Below, in pieces: positions 26,321-34,624 of a stretch of DNA of 64,000 nt. Every line of letters starts with the position of its first letter. Position 1 is the first letter of the stretch. The DNA is taken from the NCBI RefSeq assembly GCF_019977735.1, contig NZ_AP025018.1:5336580-5400579 (forward strand). The letters run 5' to 3'. The position numbers and the translations under genes were made by a program. The notes below the pieces were generated by a model that had not been told where the DNA came from, searched no databases, and saw nothing but the letters and a program-made list of their open reading frames with translations. Source of the DNA: Calothrix sp. PCC 7716 (GTDB lineage: Bacteria; Cyanobacteriota; Cyanobacteriia; Cyanobacteriales; Nostocaceae).

Positions 26321-26965
26321 ATGAAGAACAGCCTTATTTTATACTCAGGTGGCATGGATTCCACGGTGCTTCTTTACGACAAAAGAGAGGAAATAGCTCT
26401 TGCTGTGAGTTTTAATTATGGAAGCAAGCATAATGAACGTGAATTATATTTTGCTTCGTTGAACACAAAAAAGTTAGGTATTGAACACGTCAAGTTAGAT
26501 TTGAGTGACATAATCGGGAGACATTTTTCATCGCATCTGCTCAAAACAGGTGGAGAAATACCTGATGGGCATTATCAAGAACCGATTATGAAGCAAACAG
26601 TAGTACCATTCAGAAATGGAATTATGCTTTCCATTGCTGTAGGATTAGCCGAAAGTCGGGGATTAAAAAAGATTTACTTAGCAAATCATTTTGGAGACCA
26701 CGCTATTTACCCTGATTGTACATCTGCCTTCATCGAGCCGTTTAAAGAAGCAGCAAAAGCAGGTACATACGAGAAAATAGAAATTGTTTCTCCTTATGTT
26801 TCAATAACTAAACGTGACATAGCTTTAATTGGGAAAGACCTTAATGTTCCGTTTAAATATACCTGGAGTTGCTATAAGGGTAAAGAACATCACTGCGGTA
26901 AATGCGGAACTTGTGTTGAAAGAATAGAGGCTTTGGAAGGTTTTGATGAAACTGTTTATGCTTGA
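26321..26965 (+). CDS. queC: 7-cyano-7-deazaguanine (preQ0) synthase, QueC-like
   Basis: 214 residues. PP-loop SGGMDS near residues 9-14, then AVSFNYGSKHNERE. PFRNGIMLSIA near 95-106 and NHFGDHAIYPDC near 126-137 are QueC motifs. The C-terminal zinc site is seen in SCYKGKEHHCGKCGTC. It converts 7-carboxy-7-deazaguanine to preQ0 with ATP and ammonia, the queuosine precursor step. No other queuosine gene or DNA-modification (dpd) gene lies nearby. Neighbours read in the same direction. Confidence 0.85.
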   Translation: MKNSLILYSGGMDSTVLLYDKREEIALAVSFNYGSKHNERELYFASLNTKKLGIEHVKLDLSDIIGRHFSSHLLKTGGEIPDGHYQEPIMKQTVVPFRNGIMLSIAVGLAESRGLKKIYLANHFGDHAIYPDCTSAFIEPFKEAAKAGTYEKIEIVSPYVSITKRDIALIGKDLNVPFKYTWSCYKGKEHHCGKCGTCVERIEALEGFDETVYA

Positions 26966-27037
26966 AGACTTATAATTGCCTATGCTATAATCCATATTGT
27001 TGAAATCCTGAGTAGTAAACAGTTGCGAAAAGGAACT

Positions 27038-27703
27038 ATGGAATTTATCACACCTAAAGTAAAAATCTGCTGCATAAGCAGTGTAGAAGAAGCCAAATTA
27101 GCTATAAAATACGGCGCCTCAGCAATTGGTCTTGTCTCAGAAATGCCTTCGGGACCAGGTGTTATCTCTGAAGAACTAGCATCCAAGATAGCTACGACCA
27201 TACCAGCAAACATTGCCTCATTCCTGTTAACTAGTAAGCAAAATGCTTTAGATATCATCGAACAGCAGCGATACGTCGGCGCCAACACATTACAAATAGT
27301 AGACCGTTTAACACACGGGAATTATAAAGACCTACGTGAAGCATTGCCAGGTATTAATTTAGTACAAGTGATTCATGTAAATGATAAAGAATCTATTTCT
27401 GAAGCTTTGAGAGTGGCGCCGGATGTTGACGCTATTTTACTTGACTCCGGCAACCAAAACCTACCAATTAAATTACTTGGGGGAACAGGACGCGCGCATG
27501 ATTGGTCAATTAGTCGTCGTATAGTTGAACTTGTAAACAAGCCTGTTTTTCTCGCTGGTGGTTTGAACCCAGAAAATGTACGTGGCGCCGTTGAACAAGT
27601 TAGACCACATGGACTAGATATTTGTAGTGGTGTGCGTACTAATAATAAGCTCGATGAACGTAAATTAGAAGCATTTTTTGAGCAAGTAGATAGTTTTAGG
27701 TAA
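27038..27703 (+). CDS. Phosphoribosylanthranilate isomerase (TrpF)-like protein
   Basis: 221 residues from ATG 27038, chosen because AAAAGGA precedes it; an in-frame TTG at 27023 is weaker. TIM-barrel TrpF pattern: KVKICCISSVEEAKLAIKYGASAIGLV near 6-33, LLGGTGRAHDWSI near 150-162, VFLAGGLNPENV near 175-186 and GLDICSGVR near 198-206. The family catalytic Cys (KICC) and Asp region (ILLDSG) are present. It is not in a trp operon here, so it may be a paralogue with another amadori-type substrate. Four GGCGCC sites lie within 500 bases. Confidence 0.75.
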   Translation: MEFITPKVKICCISSVEEAKLAIKYGASAIGLVSEMPSGPGVISEELASKIATTIPANIASFLLTSKQNALDIIEQQRYVGANTLQIVDRLTHGNYKDLREALPGINLVQVIHVNDKESISEALRVAPDVDAILLDSGNQNLPIKLLGGTGRAHDWSISRRIVELVNKPVFLAGGLNPENVRGAVEQVRPHGLDICSGVRTNNKLDERKLEAFFEQVDSFR

Positions 27704-27776
27704 TAACCCAGCGCTACCAACAATTACAAGCTTATCTACCAACTCTGGAAACTTTAGTCTTTATAATAAAACTAAT

Positions 27777-28442
27777 CTAAAAAATAGATTTACCAAATAT
27801 ATGAGCAACACAGTCAGCTATAAGTAACAAGCCAAGGGACACTAAAATAAATTTCATTATTTTTGGAAACCATTTAGTTACTGATTGATGAATTCTTTGT
27901 AATAAAGTTGCAGCATTATTACGAAATATCAAATAAATTATCAGTAAGACAATTAAAGGCAAAACAAAAATTAAGTTGTAAAAAGCGATAACGGTCATTA
28001 GCTGTGGTAGTTCAAGGTTTTCACGGGTAATTCTTTCTATCGCAGCTAAATATGGTAATGCAGTTGGCGCCTCTAAAAATGCGATGGTTGCCCCTAGAAT
28101 AAATGCACTACCTGGTGACAGTGATTTGGGACGTTTTGCTTGTGGTTGGTTCAAAAACTTGTTGAGGTTACAACCCAAGAAAATAAGTGCGGTGCCAATC
28201 AAGAATTGTAGTACATATATTACATCACCTAATTGTGTAAATATATGCCGAAAAACTTGAGAGATTCCGAAGCTGAGTAAAACTCCGGCAACCCAACTTG
28301 CTGTAAAATCTCCAGCGATAAACGTAATAGCGCGAGCAACAGGCTTTGGTGTACTTAATAAATAAATTTGTACTGCCATTGCATTTGGATTAATGCTATC
28401 AACCAAGGCAATTGTCGCAATTGAAATCAGCAGGTTAATCAT
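27777..28442 (-). CDS. GAP/LysE-superfamily membrane transporter
   Basis: 221 residues, six hydrophobic helices. The N-terminal LVDSINPNAMAVQIYLL is the characteristic S-x-N-P motif of the GAP (Sap/SfLAP) branch of the LysE superfamily, and FLEAPTALPYLAAIERI in the second half is also typical. Family members move small molecules or glycolipids across the inner membrane; the substrate is unknown. Convergent with the TrpF-like gene. Confidence 0.75.
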   Translation of the reverse strand: MINLLISIATIALVDSINPNAMAVQIYLLSTPKPVARAITFIAGDFTASWVAGVLLSFGISQVFRHIFTQLGDVIYVLQFLIGTALIFLGCNLNKFLNQPQAKRPKSLSPGSAFILGATIAFLEAPTALPYLAAIERITRENLELPQLMTVIAFYNLIFVLPLIVLLIIYLIFRNNAATLLQRIHQSVTKWFPKIMKFILVSLGLLLIADCVAHIFGKSIF

Positions 28443-28487
28443 TACATCTTCCTTAAAGCTTGTTCATTAAAAGTTATTTAGCAAAAT

Positions 28488-28964
28488 TCAACTTTCAAGC
28501 TTTACATAAATTTCTGTCGGATGTGATTGTGCCCATTCTATATCCCACGGGGTAAATCCCAAACTTTGGTACAAGGAAGCAGCGACTTCATTTTCCTTAC
28601 GATAACTTGTTGCAATTATCTCAACATTGGGATGTAACTTTAGGCGCCGAATTATCTCTATCATAGTTGCTCGTCCATAACCCTGACGTTGATATTTATA
28701 ATCAATCATCAGACGCATTATAAATCCAACACCACCTACATCAATTTCATACATGATAAACCCAAGCATTGGCGCCTGTGGTTGTTCATAACCACATACG
28801 CTAGCATCATAAACGGCAAAAGGAAAGAGGTTAGTATCAACATACGCTTCTGCAAGAGATTGTGCATTTGTCGCAACTAAACTTTTCTGCGAATTATCGA
28901 CTTGGAGGTTAAGACATTCTTTGAGATTATCGCGCGTTATTTTACGCAAATGAACTTTTACCAT
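28488..28964 (-). CDS. GNAT N-acetyltransferase (diamine-acetyltransferase-like)
   Basis: 158 residues. Starts VKVHLRKITRDNLKECLNL, then PMLGFIMYEID, motif A IMRLMIDYKYQRQGYGRATM near 85-104, and VAASLYQSLGFTP near 130-142. The pattern resembles spermidine/diamine acetyltransferases (PaiA/BltD-like). It probably acetylates a polyamine or small amine. It lies 45 bases upstream of the GAP-family gene on the same strand, possibly co-transcribed. Confidence 0.82.
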   Translation of the reverse strand: MVKVHLRKITRDNLKECLNLQVDNSQKSLVATNAQSLAEAYVDTNLFPFAVYDASVCGYEQPQAPMLGFIMYEIDVGGVGFIMRLMIDYKYQRQGYGRATMIEIIRRLKLHPNVEIIATSYRKENEVAASLYQSLGFTPWDIEWAQSHPTEIYVKLES

Positions 28965-28988
28965 GAATGTGCTTGTCCATTTCTATTA

Positions 28989-29134
28989 CTACCAAGTTGC
29001 AATCAATTGTTCAATTTCAGCTTGTGCTTCGTTGATTCCTTGCTTTTGTCTATTATCTCCTAAATCTAAACCATTTGCATGAATAAATTTAATATTTGTC
29101 ACACCAATAAACTCGAACGCTCGACGTAAAGCAG
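28989..29134 (-). pseudogene. C-terminal relic of an FMN-dependent azoreductase
   Basis: On the minus strand the stretch reads ALRRAFEFIGVTNIKFIHAN then GLDLGDNRQKQGINEAQAEI and ends QLIATW before a stop at 28991-28989. This matches the end of AzoR-type NADH-azoreductases. The remaining ~150 residues are absent; upstream sequence is unrelated. Confidence 0.65.
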
Positions 29135-29221
29135 GTCAAAACAAAGTGCGTATTCTTGCATCAAAGATAAATAAATAACCATATAGCCAGTTACTTTTGA
29201 TTTGTAAAAAATGGTATTTAC

Positions 29222-29256
29222 GTAGAGACCGTATTAATCTAGGTTGTGGTCTCTAC
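29222..29256. repeat. GTAGAGACC hairpin
   Basis: Stem 29222-29230 with 29248-29256 and a 17-base loop. A member of the GTAGAGAC hairpin family, located between two gene relics. Confidence 0.6.
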
Positions 29257-29290
29257 AATCTAAATTTTCACGAATATTTAGGAATGCTAT

Positions 29291-29416
29291 TTGAGTCTTG
29301 AGGTACAGCAGCCAGCTGTGTCAAAATTAGAGCGCAGGCAAAATTTGGAATTAAATACACTTCGAGCAGTTGTTAATGCTTTGGGTGGAACTATAGAAGT
29401 TATTGTCAGGATATAA
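29291..29416 (+). pseudogene. Relic of an XRE/HigA-type antitoxin
   Basis: The frame LSLEVQQPAVSKLERRQNLE then LNTLRAVVNALGGTIEVIVRI with stop at 29414-29416 matches the recognition helix and C-terminus of short XRE-family antitoxins of the HigA type. The first HTH helices and a start codon are missing. No partner toxin is nearby. Confidence 0.5.
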
Positions 29417-29507
29417 AACGACATACATTCTGTATGAAGAAATATCATCACGAGGCGCCCAAAGTCAACACCCTAGTTCATACCCCTCGTTTCACACAAA
29501 TTGGCGG

Positions 29508-29535
29508 GTAGAGACCGTATTAACCCGGTCTCTAC
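29508..29535. repeat. GTAGAGACCG hairpin
   Basis: Ten-base perfect stem (29508-29517 with 29526-29535) and 8-base loop. It is followed at 29553-29572 by a 20-base sequence that is the exact reverse complement of 1211-1230. Confidence 0.65.
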
Positions 29536-29552
29536 AAGGTCTGGAATGACGT

Positions 29553-29572
29553 ATTCATTGTCGCAGACAAAT
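29553..29572. repeat. 20-base dispersed repeat shared with 1211-1230 (inverted)
   Basis: ATTCATTGTCGCAGACAAAT here is the exact reverse complement of 1211-1230. In both places it lies next to a hairpin repeat (the AGAAACC palindrome at 1235 and the GTAGAGAC hairpin at 29508), so it is probably part of a larger, eroded dispersed element. Confidence 0.6.
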
Positions 29573-29642
29573 CGTTGTCATGATGGGTGCCACCCTCGAA
29601 TCGCCAGCAGTATCATAAGAGGATTGGGTTGGGAGATTAAAT

Positions 29643-30629
29643 TTACAAATTAACGGCGCTCATATGGATAGCAGGATAACGTTCACCGGCGGCTACACCT
29701 TTGGGTGCAACTGCATCAATTTGCGCTAACTCATTTTGTGTTAATACAATTTCAGTTGCTGCTATATTCTCTTCCAAATTTTTAAGGCGTGTAGTTCCAG
29801 GGATTGGTACAATGTCATTACCCTGTGATAACAACCAAGCTAACGCAAGCTGACTAGGAGTAACATTTTTCTGAGATGCTATTTTTTTAACTTCCTCAAC
29901 TAATTCCAAATTTTTGTAGAAGTTCTCTCCTTGAAAACGAGGAGAAATACGGCGAAAATCATCGGGAGCAAAATCATCTGGACTTTTAATGGCGCCTGAA
30001 AGAAACCCTCTTCCCAACGGGCTATATGCAACAAACCCAATCCCCAATTCTCGTGTCGTTGCTAAAATATCATCTTCGGGTTCACGACTCCACAATGAGT
30101 ACTCCGTCTCCAACGCACTAATTGGATGCACTGCATGTGCTTTACGAATTGTTGCAGAATTTGCTTCTGACATACCCAAATACCGGACTTTACCCTGTTG
30201 CACTAACTCTGCCATTGCGCCAATAGTTTCTTCTATAGGCACCGTCGGGTCAACTCGATGCTGATAATACAAATCTATTACATCAACTCCCAGACGTTGT
30301 AGCGAAGCATCGCAAGCTTGGCGGACATACTCTGGTTTGCCACTCACTCCTAAAAAACCACCATCTTCACTGCGAACATTACCAAACTTAGTTGCCACAA
30401 TTACTTTATCTCGATAATCTTTAATTGCTCGACCAACTAATCGCTCATTGGTAAACGGTCCATACATATCTGCTGTATCCAACATCGTTACACCCAAATC
30501 AAGCGCGCGGTGAATCGTATTAATTGAATCTTGTTCCGAAGCGGCGCCGTAAAATTCAGACATACCCATACAACCAAGTCCCAATTCCGAAACTGTTAAT
30601 CCTTGATTGCCTAGTTTGCGAGTTTTCAT
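29643..30629 (-). CDS. Aldo/keto reductase
   Basis: 328 residues from ATG 30629, chosen because GGGAG lies about 6 bases upstream; the frame extends 14 codons further. AKR landmarks: [12 protein letters not shown] near 15-26, catalytic D in DTADMYGP near 51-58 with Y56, K in IVATKFG near 83-89, H in YYQHRVDP near 125-132, and the C-terminal [19 protein letters not shown] motif. NADPH-dependent reductase of aldehydes or ketones, cytosolic. It sits downstream of a TetR gene on the same strand, and two operator-like repeats precede its start, so it is likely a repressed detoxification enzyme. Confidence 0.9.
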   Translation of the reverse strand: MKTRKLGNQGLTVSELGLGCMGMSEFYGAASEQDSINTIHRALDLGVTMLDTADMYGPFTNERLVGRAIKDYRDKVIVATKFGNVRSEDGGFLGVSGKPEYVRQACDASLQRLGVDVIDLYYQHRVDPTVPIEETIGAMAELVQQGKVRYLGMSEANSATIRKAHAVHPISALETEYSLWSREPEDDILATTRELGIGFVAYSPLGRGFLSGAIKSPDDFAPDDFRRISPRFQGENFYKNLELVEEVKKIASQKNVTPSQLALAWLLSQGNDIVPIPGTTRLKNLEENIAATEIVLTQNELAQIDAVAPKGVAAGERYPAIHMSAVNL

Positions 30630-30654
30630 AAAATTCTCCCTGGTGTTTATTTTT

Positions 30655-30669
30655 TGGACTAAATAGTAC
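30655..30669. promoter_or_regulatory. TetR operator candidate 1 (TGGACTAAATAGTAC)
   Basis: It lies 26 bases upstream of the aldo/keto reductase start. It shares the TGGAC-N-AAAT-N-GTAC pattern with 30691-30705 and with the palindrome upstream of the TetR gene. Confidence 0.6.
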
Positions 30670-30690
30670 AATGAAAGTCAAAAAAGAAAA

Positions 30691-30705
30691 TGGACGAAAT
30701 GGTAC
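30691..30705. promoter_or_regulatory. TetR operator candidate 2 (TGGACGAAATGGTAC)
   Basis: Second direct copy, starting 36 bases from the first (between three and four helical turns), in the 92-base gap between the TetR and reductase genes. Both copies are followed by AATGA. Confidence 0.6.
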
Positions 30706-30721
30706 AATGAGCAATAAAAAA

Positions 30722-31336
30722 TTATGCAGCTTTTTTTAAAGCTTTGGCGCCAATCATTATTAGCATTGTCGTTTCTAAACGCCTTAGTAGCTCAGGTTCG
30801 TTTCGCACCTTAGCTTGTAATTGAAGACCGAGAGCAAAAGCATAAAGGTCTTCAGCCATAGCACGAGGGTCAATATTTGAGTCAATTAAACCTTCATGTT
30901 TAGCATCCCGTAGCGCTTGCTCTATATAGCGAGTAATTCGCCCAAACAAACGCTGTATTTGAAGACGCATATCCTCATCAATCAAACTTAACTCAGCCCC
31001 AGCAAGCATATACGGACAACCAGGAACTTTTCCGGTTTCATCAGCAAGAGAGCGCATTCCATTTTCCACATAGGCACAGAAATTTGCCAAGCGTTCCAAA
31101 GGTGGAAGTAGTGCTGAGAACATTCGGTTATATTCAGGTGCAATCTTTTGCCAGTGCGCTTCGTAAGCTGCCACAGCCAGTTCACTTTTATTTTTAAAAA
31201 AGTGATAGAAGCTACTCTTACTAATTTTTCCAGCCTTACAGATATCGTCAACGGTAACGTTTCCGTAACTGCTTGCCCAAATAAGTTTAAGTGCTATATC
31301 TAGTAGTCTCTGGCGTGTGGCATGTTGTTTGTTCAT
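30722..31336 (-). CDS. TetR-family repressor
   Basis: 204 residues. N-terminal HTH: LLDIALKLIWASSYGNVTVD then DICKAGKISKSSFYHFFKNK near 10-50. The C-terminal ligand domain has Cys in GCPYMLAGAELS, as in the YxaF/AcrR-like group that regulates redox enzymes. It is upstream of the aldo/keto reductase gene and flanked by three similar operator-like sequences, indicating autorepression plus control of the reductase. The inducer is unknown. Confidence 0.9.
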   Translation of the reverse strand: MNKQHATRQRLLDIALKLIWASSYGNVTVDDICKAGKISKSSFYHFFKNKSELAVAAYEAHWQKIAPEYNRMFSALLPPLERLANFCAYVENGMRSLADETGKVPGCPYMLAGAELSLIDEDMRLQIQRLFGRITRYIEQALRDAKHEGLIDSNIDPRAMAEDLYAFALGLQLQAKVRNEPELLRRLETTMLIMIGAKALKKAA

Positions 31337-31350
31337 AACAGTAGTATATC

Positions 31351-31365
31351 GGACTATTTCGTCCA
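31351..31365. promoter_or_regulatory. TetR operator candidate 3 (GGAC-N6-GTCC palindrome)
   Basis: It lies 14 bases upstream of the TetR start codon. On the minus strand it reads TGGACGAAATAGTCC, matching the two copies before the reductase in 11 or more of 15 positions, and here the half-sites are a perfect inverted repeat. Confidence 0.65.
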
Positions 31366-31396
31366 GTATTAATCCTTCTTAAGAAAGAGATCGTCA

Positions 31397-31503
31397 TACA
31401 GCAGATTTCAGGTATATGAGGTACACAAATAATGCCCAAAACCTTGTAGAGACGCGACATGTCGCGTCTCTACATGTACCGCATTAACACAAAATCTGCT
31501 GTA
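31397..31503. mobile_element. 107-base nested palindromic element (MITE-like)
   Basis: Ends are a perfect 12-base inverted repeat (31397-31408 TACAGCAGATTT, 31492-31503). Inside, GGTACA/TGTACC pair, and the centre is a perfect 30-base palindrome (31445-31474, arms of the TGTAGAGACGCGACA type). The whole could fold into one long hairpin. A half copy lies near 36061-36101. Non-coding, probably a non-autonomous dispersed element. Confidence 0.65.
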
Positions 31504-32067
31504 TAAAGCTTAAGATTTTACTTTTAGTGGTCTAGCAAATTCGATAACGTTGCCGCTGTTAACCCCAGAAGCCAAAATATAATATTTAACTTCCTCTGTG
31601 TTCTCCGTGTCTCTGTGGTAAAAAATAGACTTATTGTCAAACAGGCTTTCCGGCCTGTTCCACAAGATAGAAAATAAAGCTTGACATGTTAACTAATCTA
31701 AGGTAATACTAAAAACAAGTAGTAAATTAATTTTTGATTATGTTTACCAAGCGCCTACCTCTACAAGTAACTTCTAGCCATCTACTAGGGCTAGGGCTAC
31801 TACTATGCCTTGGTTAAGTATTTGCACATTTAAATATTAAATGATTTTTGTAATCCTTGTAGAGACGCGATGAATCGCGTCTCTACATCCAAAATTTATG
31901 TTATCAACATTGGAGCTATTTATGCCATTGAATCTATCGCTTAAGGTATTGTTGCGACTAATTACGGGTTGCCAGGTTTGGTTTTGGTGGCAATCTGTCA
32001 GCCCTATTTTTACAAAACTCGCCACAATATCTTGTCATTACAGAAATTATCGAAAAAGGAATTCACG
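31504..32067. other. Intergenic region before the leuA-like gene
   Basis: About 560 bases without a supported gene. It contains a CTCTGTG-type dispersed repeat near 31590-31620 and a GTAGAGAC hairpin at 31858-31887. An open frame reaches upstream to 31969 from the leuA-like gene but lacks a ribosome-binding site there. No T-box or leucine-rich leader peptide was recognised. Confidence 0.45.
31858..31887. repeat. TGTAGAGACGCGA hairpin
   Basis: 13-base perfect stem (31858-31870 with 31875-31887) and a TGAA tetraloop. It lies about 180 bases upstream of the leuA-like start. Member of the GTAGAGAC hairpin family. Confidence 0.7.
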
Positions 32068-33786
32068 ATGTTAACTAATCCTACGTCTAAATATCGTCCG
32101 TTTGCTCCTGTTAACTTACCTGACCGCGCGTGGGTTAACCAAACAATTACCAAAAGTCCAATTTGGTTGAGTACCGACTTACGCGATAGTAACCAAGCGT
32201 TGATTGAACCAATGGATATTACCCGCAAGTTGCGTTTGTTCAATCTGTTGATACGCATAGGTTTTAAAGAAATCGAAGTTGGGTTTCCTTCTGCTTCACA
32301 GACTGAGTTTGATTTTATTCGACATCTCATAGAAGAGAACTTAATTCCTGATGATGTAACTATTCAGGTATTAACTCCCGCGCGCTCGGAATTGATACAT
32401 CGAACTTTTGAGGCATTGCACGGCACCAAAAAGGCAATAGTACATTTGTACAACGCCACATCACCAGTATTTCGACGCACTGTTTTTAATTTAGACCGTG
32501 CAGGAACTATTAATTTGGCAACTTCGGCAGCAAAGTTATTTAACGAGCTTGCCGCACAGCAACCAGAAACTAATTGGCAGTTTCAATATTCACCAGAGAC
32601 GTTTACAGCTACCGAACTCGATTTTGCAGTTGATATCTGCAATGCTGTATTGGATGTATGGCAACCAACAGAGCAGCATAAAGCGATTATTAATTTACCT
32701 GCAACGGTGGAAGTATCAACACCAAATATATTTGCCGACCAAGTGGAGTGGATGCATCGTAACTTAAGGCGCCGCAATAGTCTGATATTGTGTGTTCATA
32801 CTCATAACGACAGAGGTTGTGGTATTGCGGCTGCTGAATTGGCACTTTTGGCAGGCGCCGAAAGGGTAGAAGGGTGTTTATTTGGTAATGGTGAGCGTAC
32901 TGGTAATGTAGATTTGGTAACTTTGGCATTGAATCTTTATACTCAGGGTATTCATCCAGGTTTGGATTTTTCTAATATTAACGAAGTCGCGCGCGTTGCT
33001 GCGGAGTGTACGCAACTGCCAATACATCCACGTCATCCTTATGTTGGAGATTTGGTATTTACTGCGTTTTCAGGTTCACACCAAGATGCAATTAGAAAAG
33101 GGTTTGCAGTGCAGGCGCCTGATACAATTTGGGAAGTACCTTATTTACCGCTTGACCCTGCTGATGTTGGTCGTACATATGAGTCGGTAGTCCGAGTCAA
33201 TAGTCAATCAGGAAAGGGTGGAATTACATTTTTACTCGAACGTGATTTTGGTATAGCGTTACCTCGACGGTTGCAAATCGAATTTAGTCGAGTTGTGCAG
33301 CAAGTCATGGATAGTAGTGGTAAGGAATTATCTTCTCAGGATTTATGGCAGTTGTTTGAACAAGAGTATTTGTATGGTGAGGCAGCATTGAGATATGTGT
33401 CGCATCAAGTTTATACTGCTGATGACGGTACACAAATGCTGTCTGCGAAGTTGCAGGTTGATGGGGAAGTTATTGAAATTTGCGGTAAAGGTAATGGACC
33501 TATTGATGCTTTTGTCAATGCTTTGGGTATTGGAGTGGAGATTCTCCATTATGAAGAGCATTCACGTAACTTGGGTAGTAATGCTGATGCTGTAGCGTAT
33601 GTGGAAATGAGTAATGATTTTATGAGCGGGAGTTTATTTGGTGTGGGAATTAACTCTAATATAGTCACTGCTTCGATACTGGCTATTATTAGTGGTGTAA
33701 ACCGTGTTTGGAGGTCTGTTGATGCTGAGGTAAGAATTGAGCAGTTGATGAAGTTGAAAGATTATACGTCTGTAGTGAGGGGTTAA
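32068..33786 (+). CDS. leuA: Alpha-isopropylmalate synthase, long (fungal/actinobacterial-like) class
   Basis: 572 residues from ATG 32068, preceded by AAAAAGGA at 7 bases, which decides the start. It opens with [20 protein letters not shown], then [20 protein letters not shown] (HMGL active-site DLRDxNQ), and has [13 protein letters not shown] with the H-x-H metal ligands near 236-248 and [22 protein letters not shown]. The C-terminal leucine-feedback domain is present ([28 protein letters not shown]). It condenses acetyl-CoA with 2-ketoisovalerate, the first step to leucine. This class is about 40 residues longer than, and distinct from, the usual cyanobacterial LeuA, so it may be a second copy or serve specialised metabolism. 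Confidence 0.88.
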   Translation: MLTNPTSKYRPFAPVNLPDRAWVNQTITKSPIWLSTDLRDSNQALIEPMDITRKLRLFNLLIRIGFKEIEVGFPSASQTEFDFIRHLIEENLIPDDVTIQVLTPARSELIHRTFEALHGTKKAIVHLYNATSPVFRRTVFNLDRAGTINLATSAAKLFNELAAQQPETNWQFQYSPETFTATELDFAVDICNAVLDVWQPTEQHKAIINLPATVEVSTPNIFADQVEWMHRNLRRRNSLILCVHTHNDRGCGIAAAELALLAGAERVEGCLFGNGERTGNVDLVTLALNLYTQGIHPGLDFSNINEVARVAAECTQLPIHPRHPYVGDLVFTAFSGSHQDAIRKGFAVQAPDTIWEVPYLPLDPADVGRTYESVVRVNSQSGKGGITFLLERDFGIALPRRLQIEFSRVVQQVMDSSGKELSSQDLWQLFEQEYLYGEAALRYVSHQVYTADDGTQMLSAKLQVDGEVIEICGKGNGPIDAFVNALGIGVEILHYEEHSRNLGSNADAVAYVEMSNDFMSGSLFGVGINSNIVTASILAIISGVNRVWRSVDAEVRIEQLMKLKDYTSVVRG

Positions 33787-33958
33787 GTTATTTACCAGCA
33801 AGGATGCTCCGAACTTTGCCAGAAGAATAATCTCCCGGCAAGTTCTCTCCACCCCACAAGAAATTTTAGAATATTTGTTTTTGCTCACTTGTTATTAATA
33901 GTAAGTTTTACAATTACTAGGTCTAGTGCAGCAGCAAGCGTAATTTCAGGAAAATTTT

Positions 33959-34450
33959 ATGAACACAATTATCTATAGACCACCGAAGCTTGGAGACGAG
34001 TACCAAATTAGTGGTTGCATGTGGGCTTCTGCGGATTTGTGGGAACTTACAGATGGAACACCAGAAAGTGTTGCCGAATGGGAACTAATTTGTAACCCAG
34101 AAGAATTAAGAGATAGAATTTTGAGTGACCAGAAAACGCTAGTTGCTACGTGGAACGGGATAGCTGTTGGTTTTATTGCATTTAAAAGAGGCAATCATTT
34201 GTCGTTGCTGTTCGTCCGAAGAGAATTTTCTGGGCAAGGAATTGGTAGAGAACTTTTTACCCGATGCACCAATGATCTTAATGAAGTCACTGTTAATGCC
34301 GCTAGGGCTGCGGTAGGCTTTTACCAGAAAGTAGGATTTATTCAAAGCGGCGATAGCTTCTTATATAAAGGAATATGGGGTACACCAATGAAGTGGGTTA
34401 ATAATTCGGTGAACCAGATGCACACCCCACATACCGACAGCAAAAGATAA
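33959..34450 (+). CDS. GNAT family N-acetyltransferase
   Basis: 163 residues. Motif A: LSLLFVRREFSGQGIGRELF near 81-100 (QGIG acetyl-CoA loop), then VNAARAAVGFYQKVGFIQSGD near 112-132. The N-terminus IIYRPPKLGDEYQISGCMWASADLWELTDG is an extra recognition region. Substrate unknown. Single gene. Confidence 0.83.
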   Translation: MNTIIYRPPKLGDEYQISGCMWASADLWELTDGTPESVAEWELICNPEELRDRILSDQKTLVATWNGIAVGFIAFKRGNHLSLLFVRREFSGQGIGRELFTRCTNDLNEVTVNAARAAVGFYQKVGFIQSGDSFLYKGIWGTPMKWVNNSVNQMHTPHTDSKR

Positions 34451-34564
34451 CGGCGCCACAAATTTATATTTTCTTTATATAAATCGACAAAGATTATTGC
34501 ATAAAAGCTGAATTACAAACTTATAGCTCAGTAGTCATGCTTGAGCTGGCATAACACTGCTCAA

Positions 34565-34579
34565 AGAAACCCGGTTTCT
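34565..34579. repeat. AGAAACC-C-GGTTTCT palindrome
   Basis: Third copy of the 15-base palindrome seen at 1169 and 1235, here 46 bases upstream of the secreted two-repeat protein gene. Confidence 0.65.
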
Positions 34580-34624
34580 TGTAGCTTGACTTGTAAGTTT
34601 ACTTTTGTAAGAGAATTAATCAAA

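Noticed and set aside
26321-26965. QueC-like gene as part of a 7-deazaguanine DNA-modification (dpd) system
   Set aside because: No dpdA-type transglycosylase, helicase or other dpd gene is in the window; ordinary preQ0 synthesis is the simpler reading.
31969-32067. Upstream extension of the leuA-like protein by 33 residues
   Set aside because: No ribosome-binding site there and no family similarity; ATG 32068 has a strong AAAAAGGA site.
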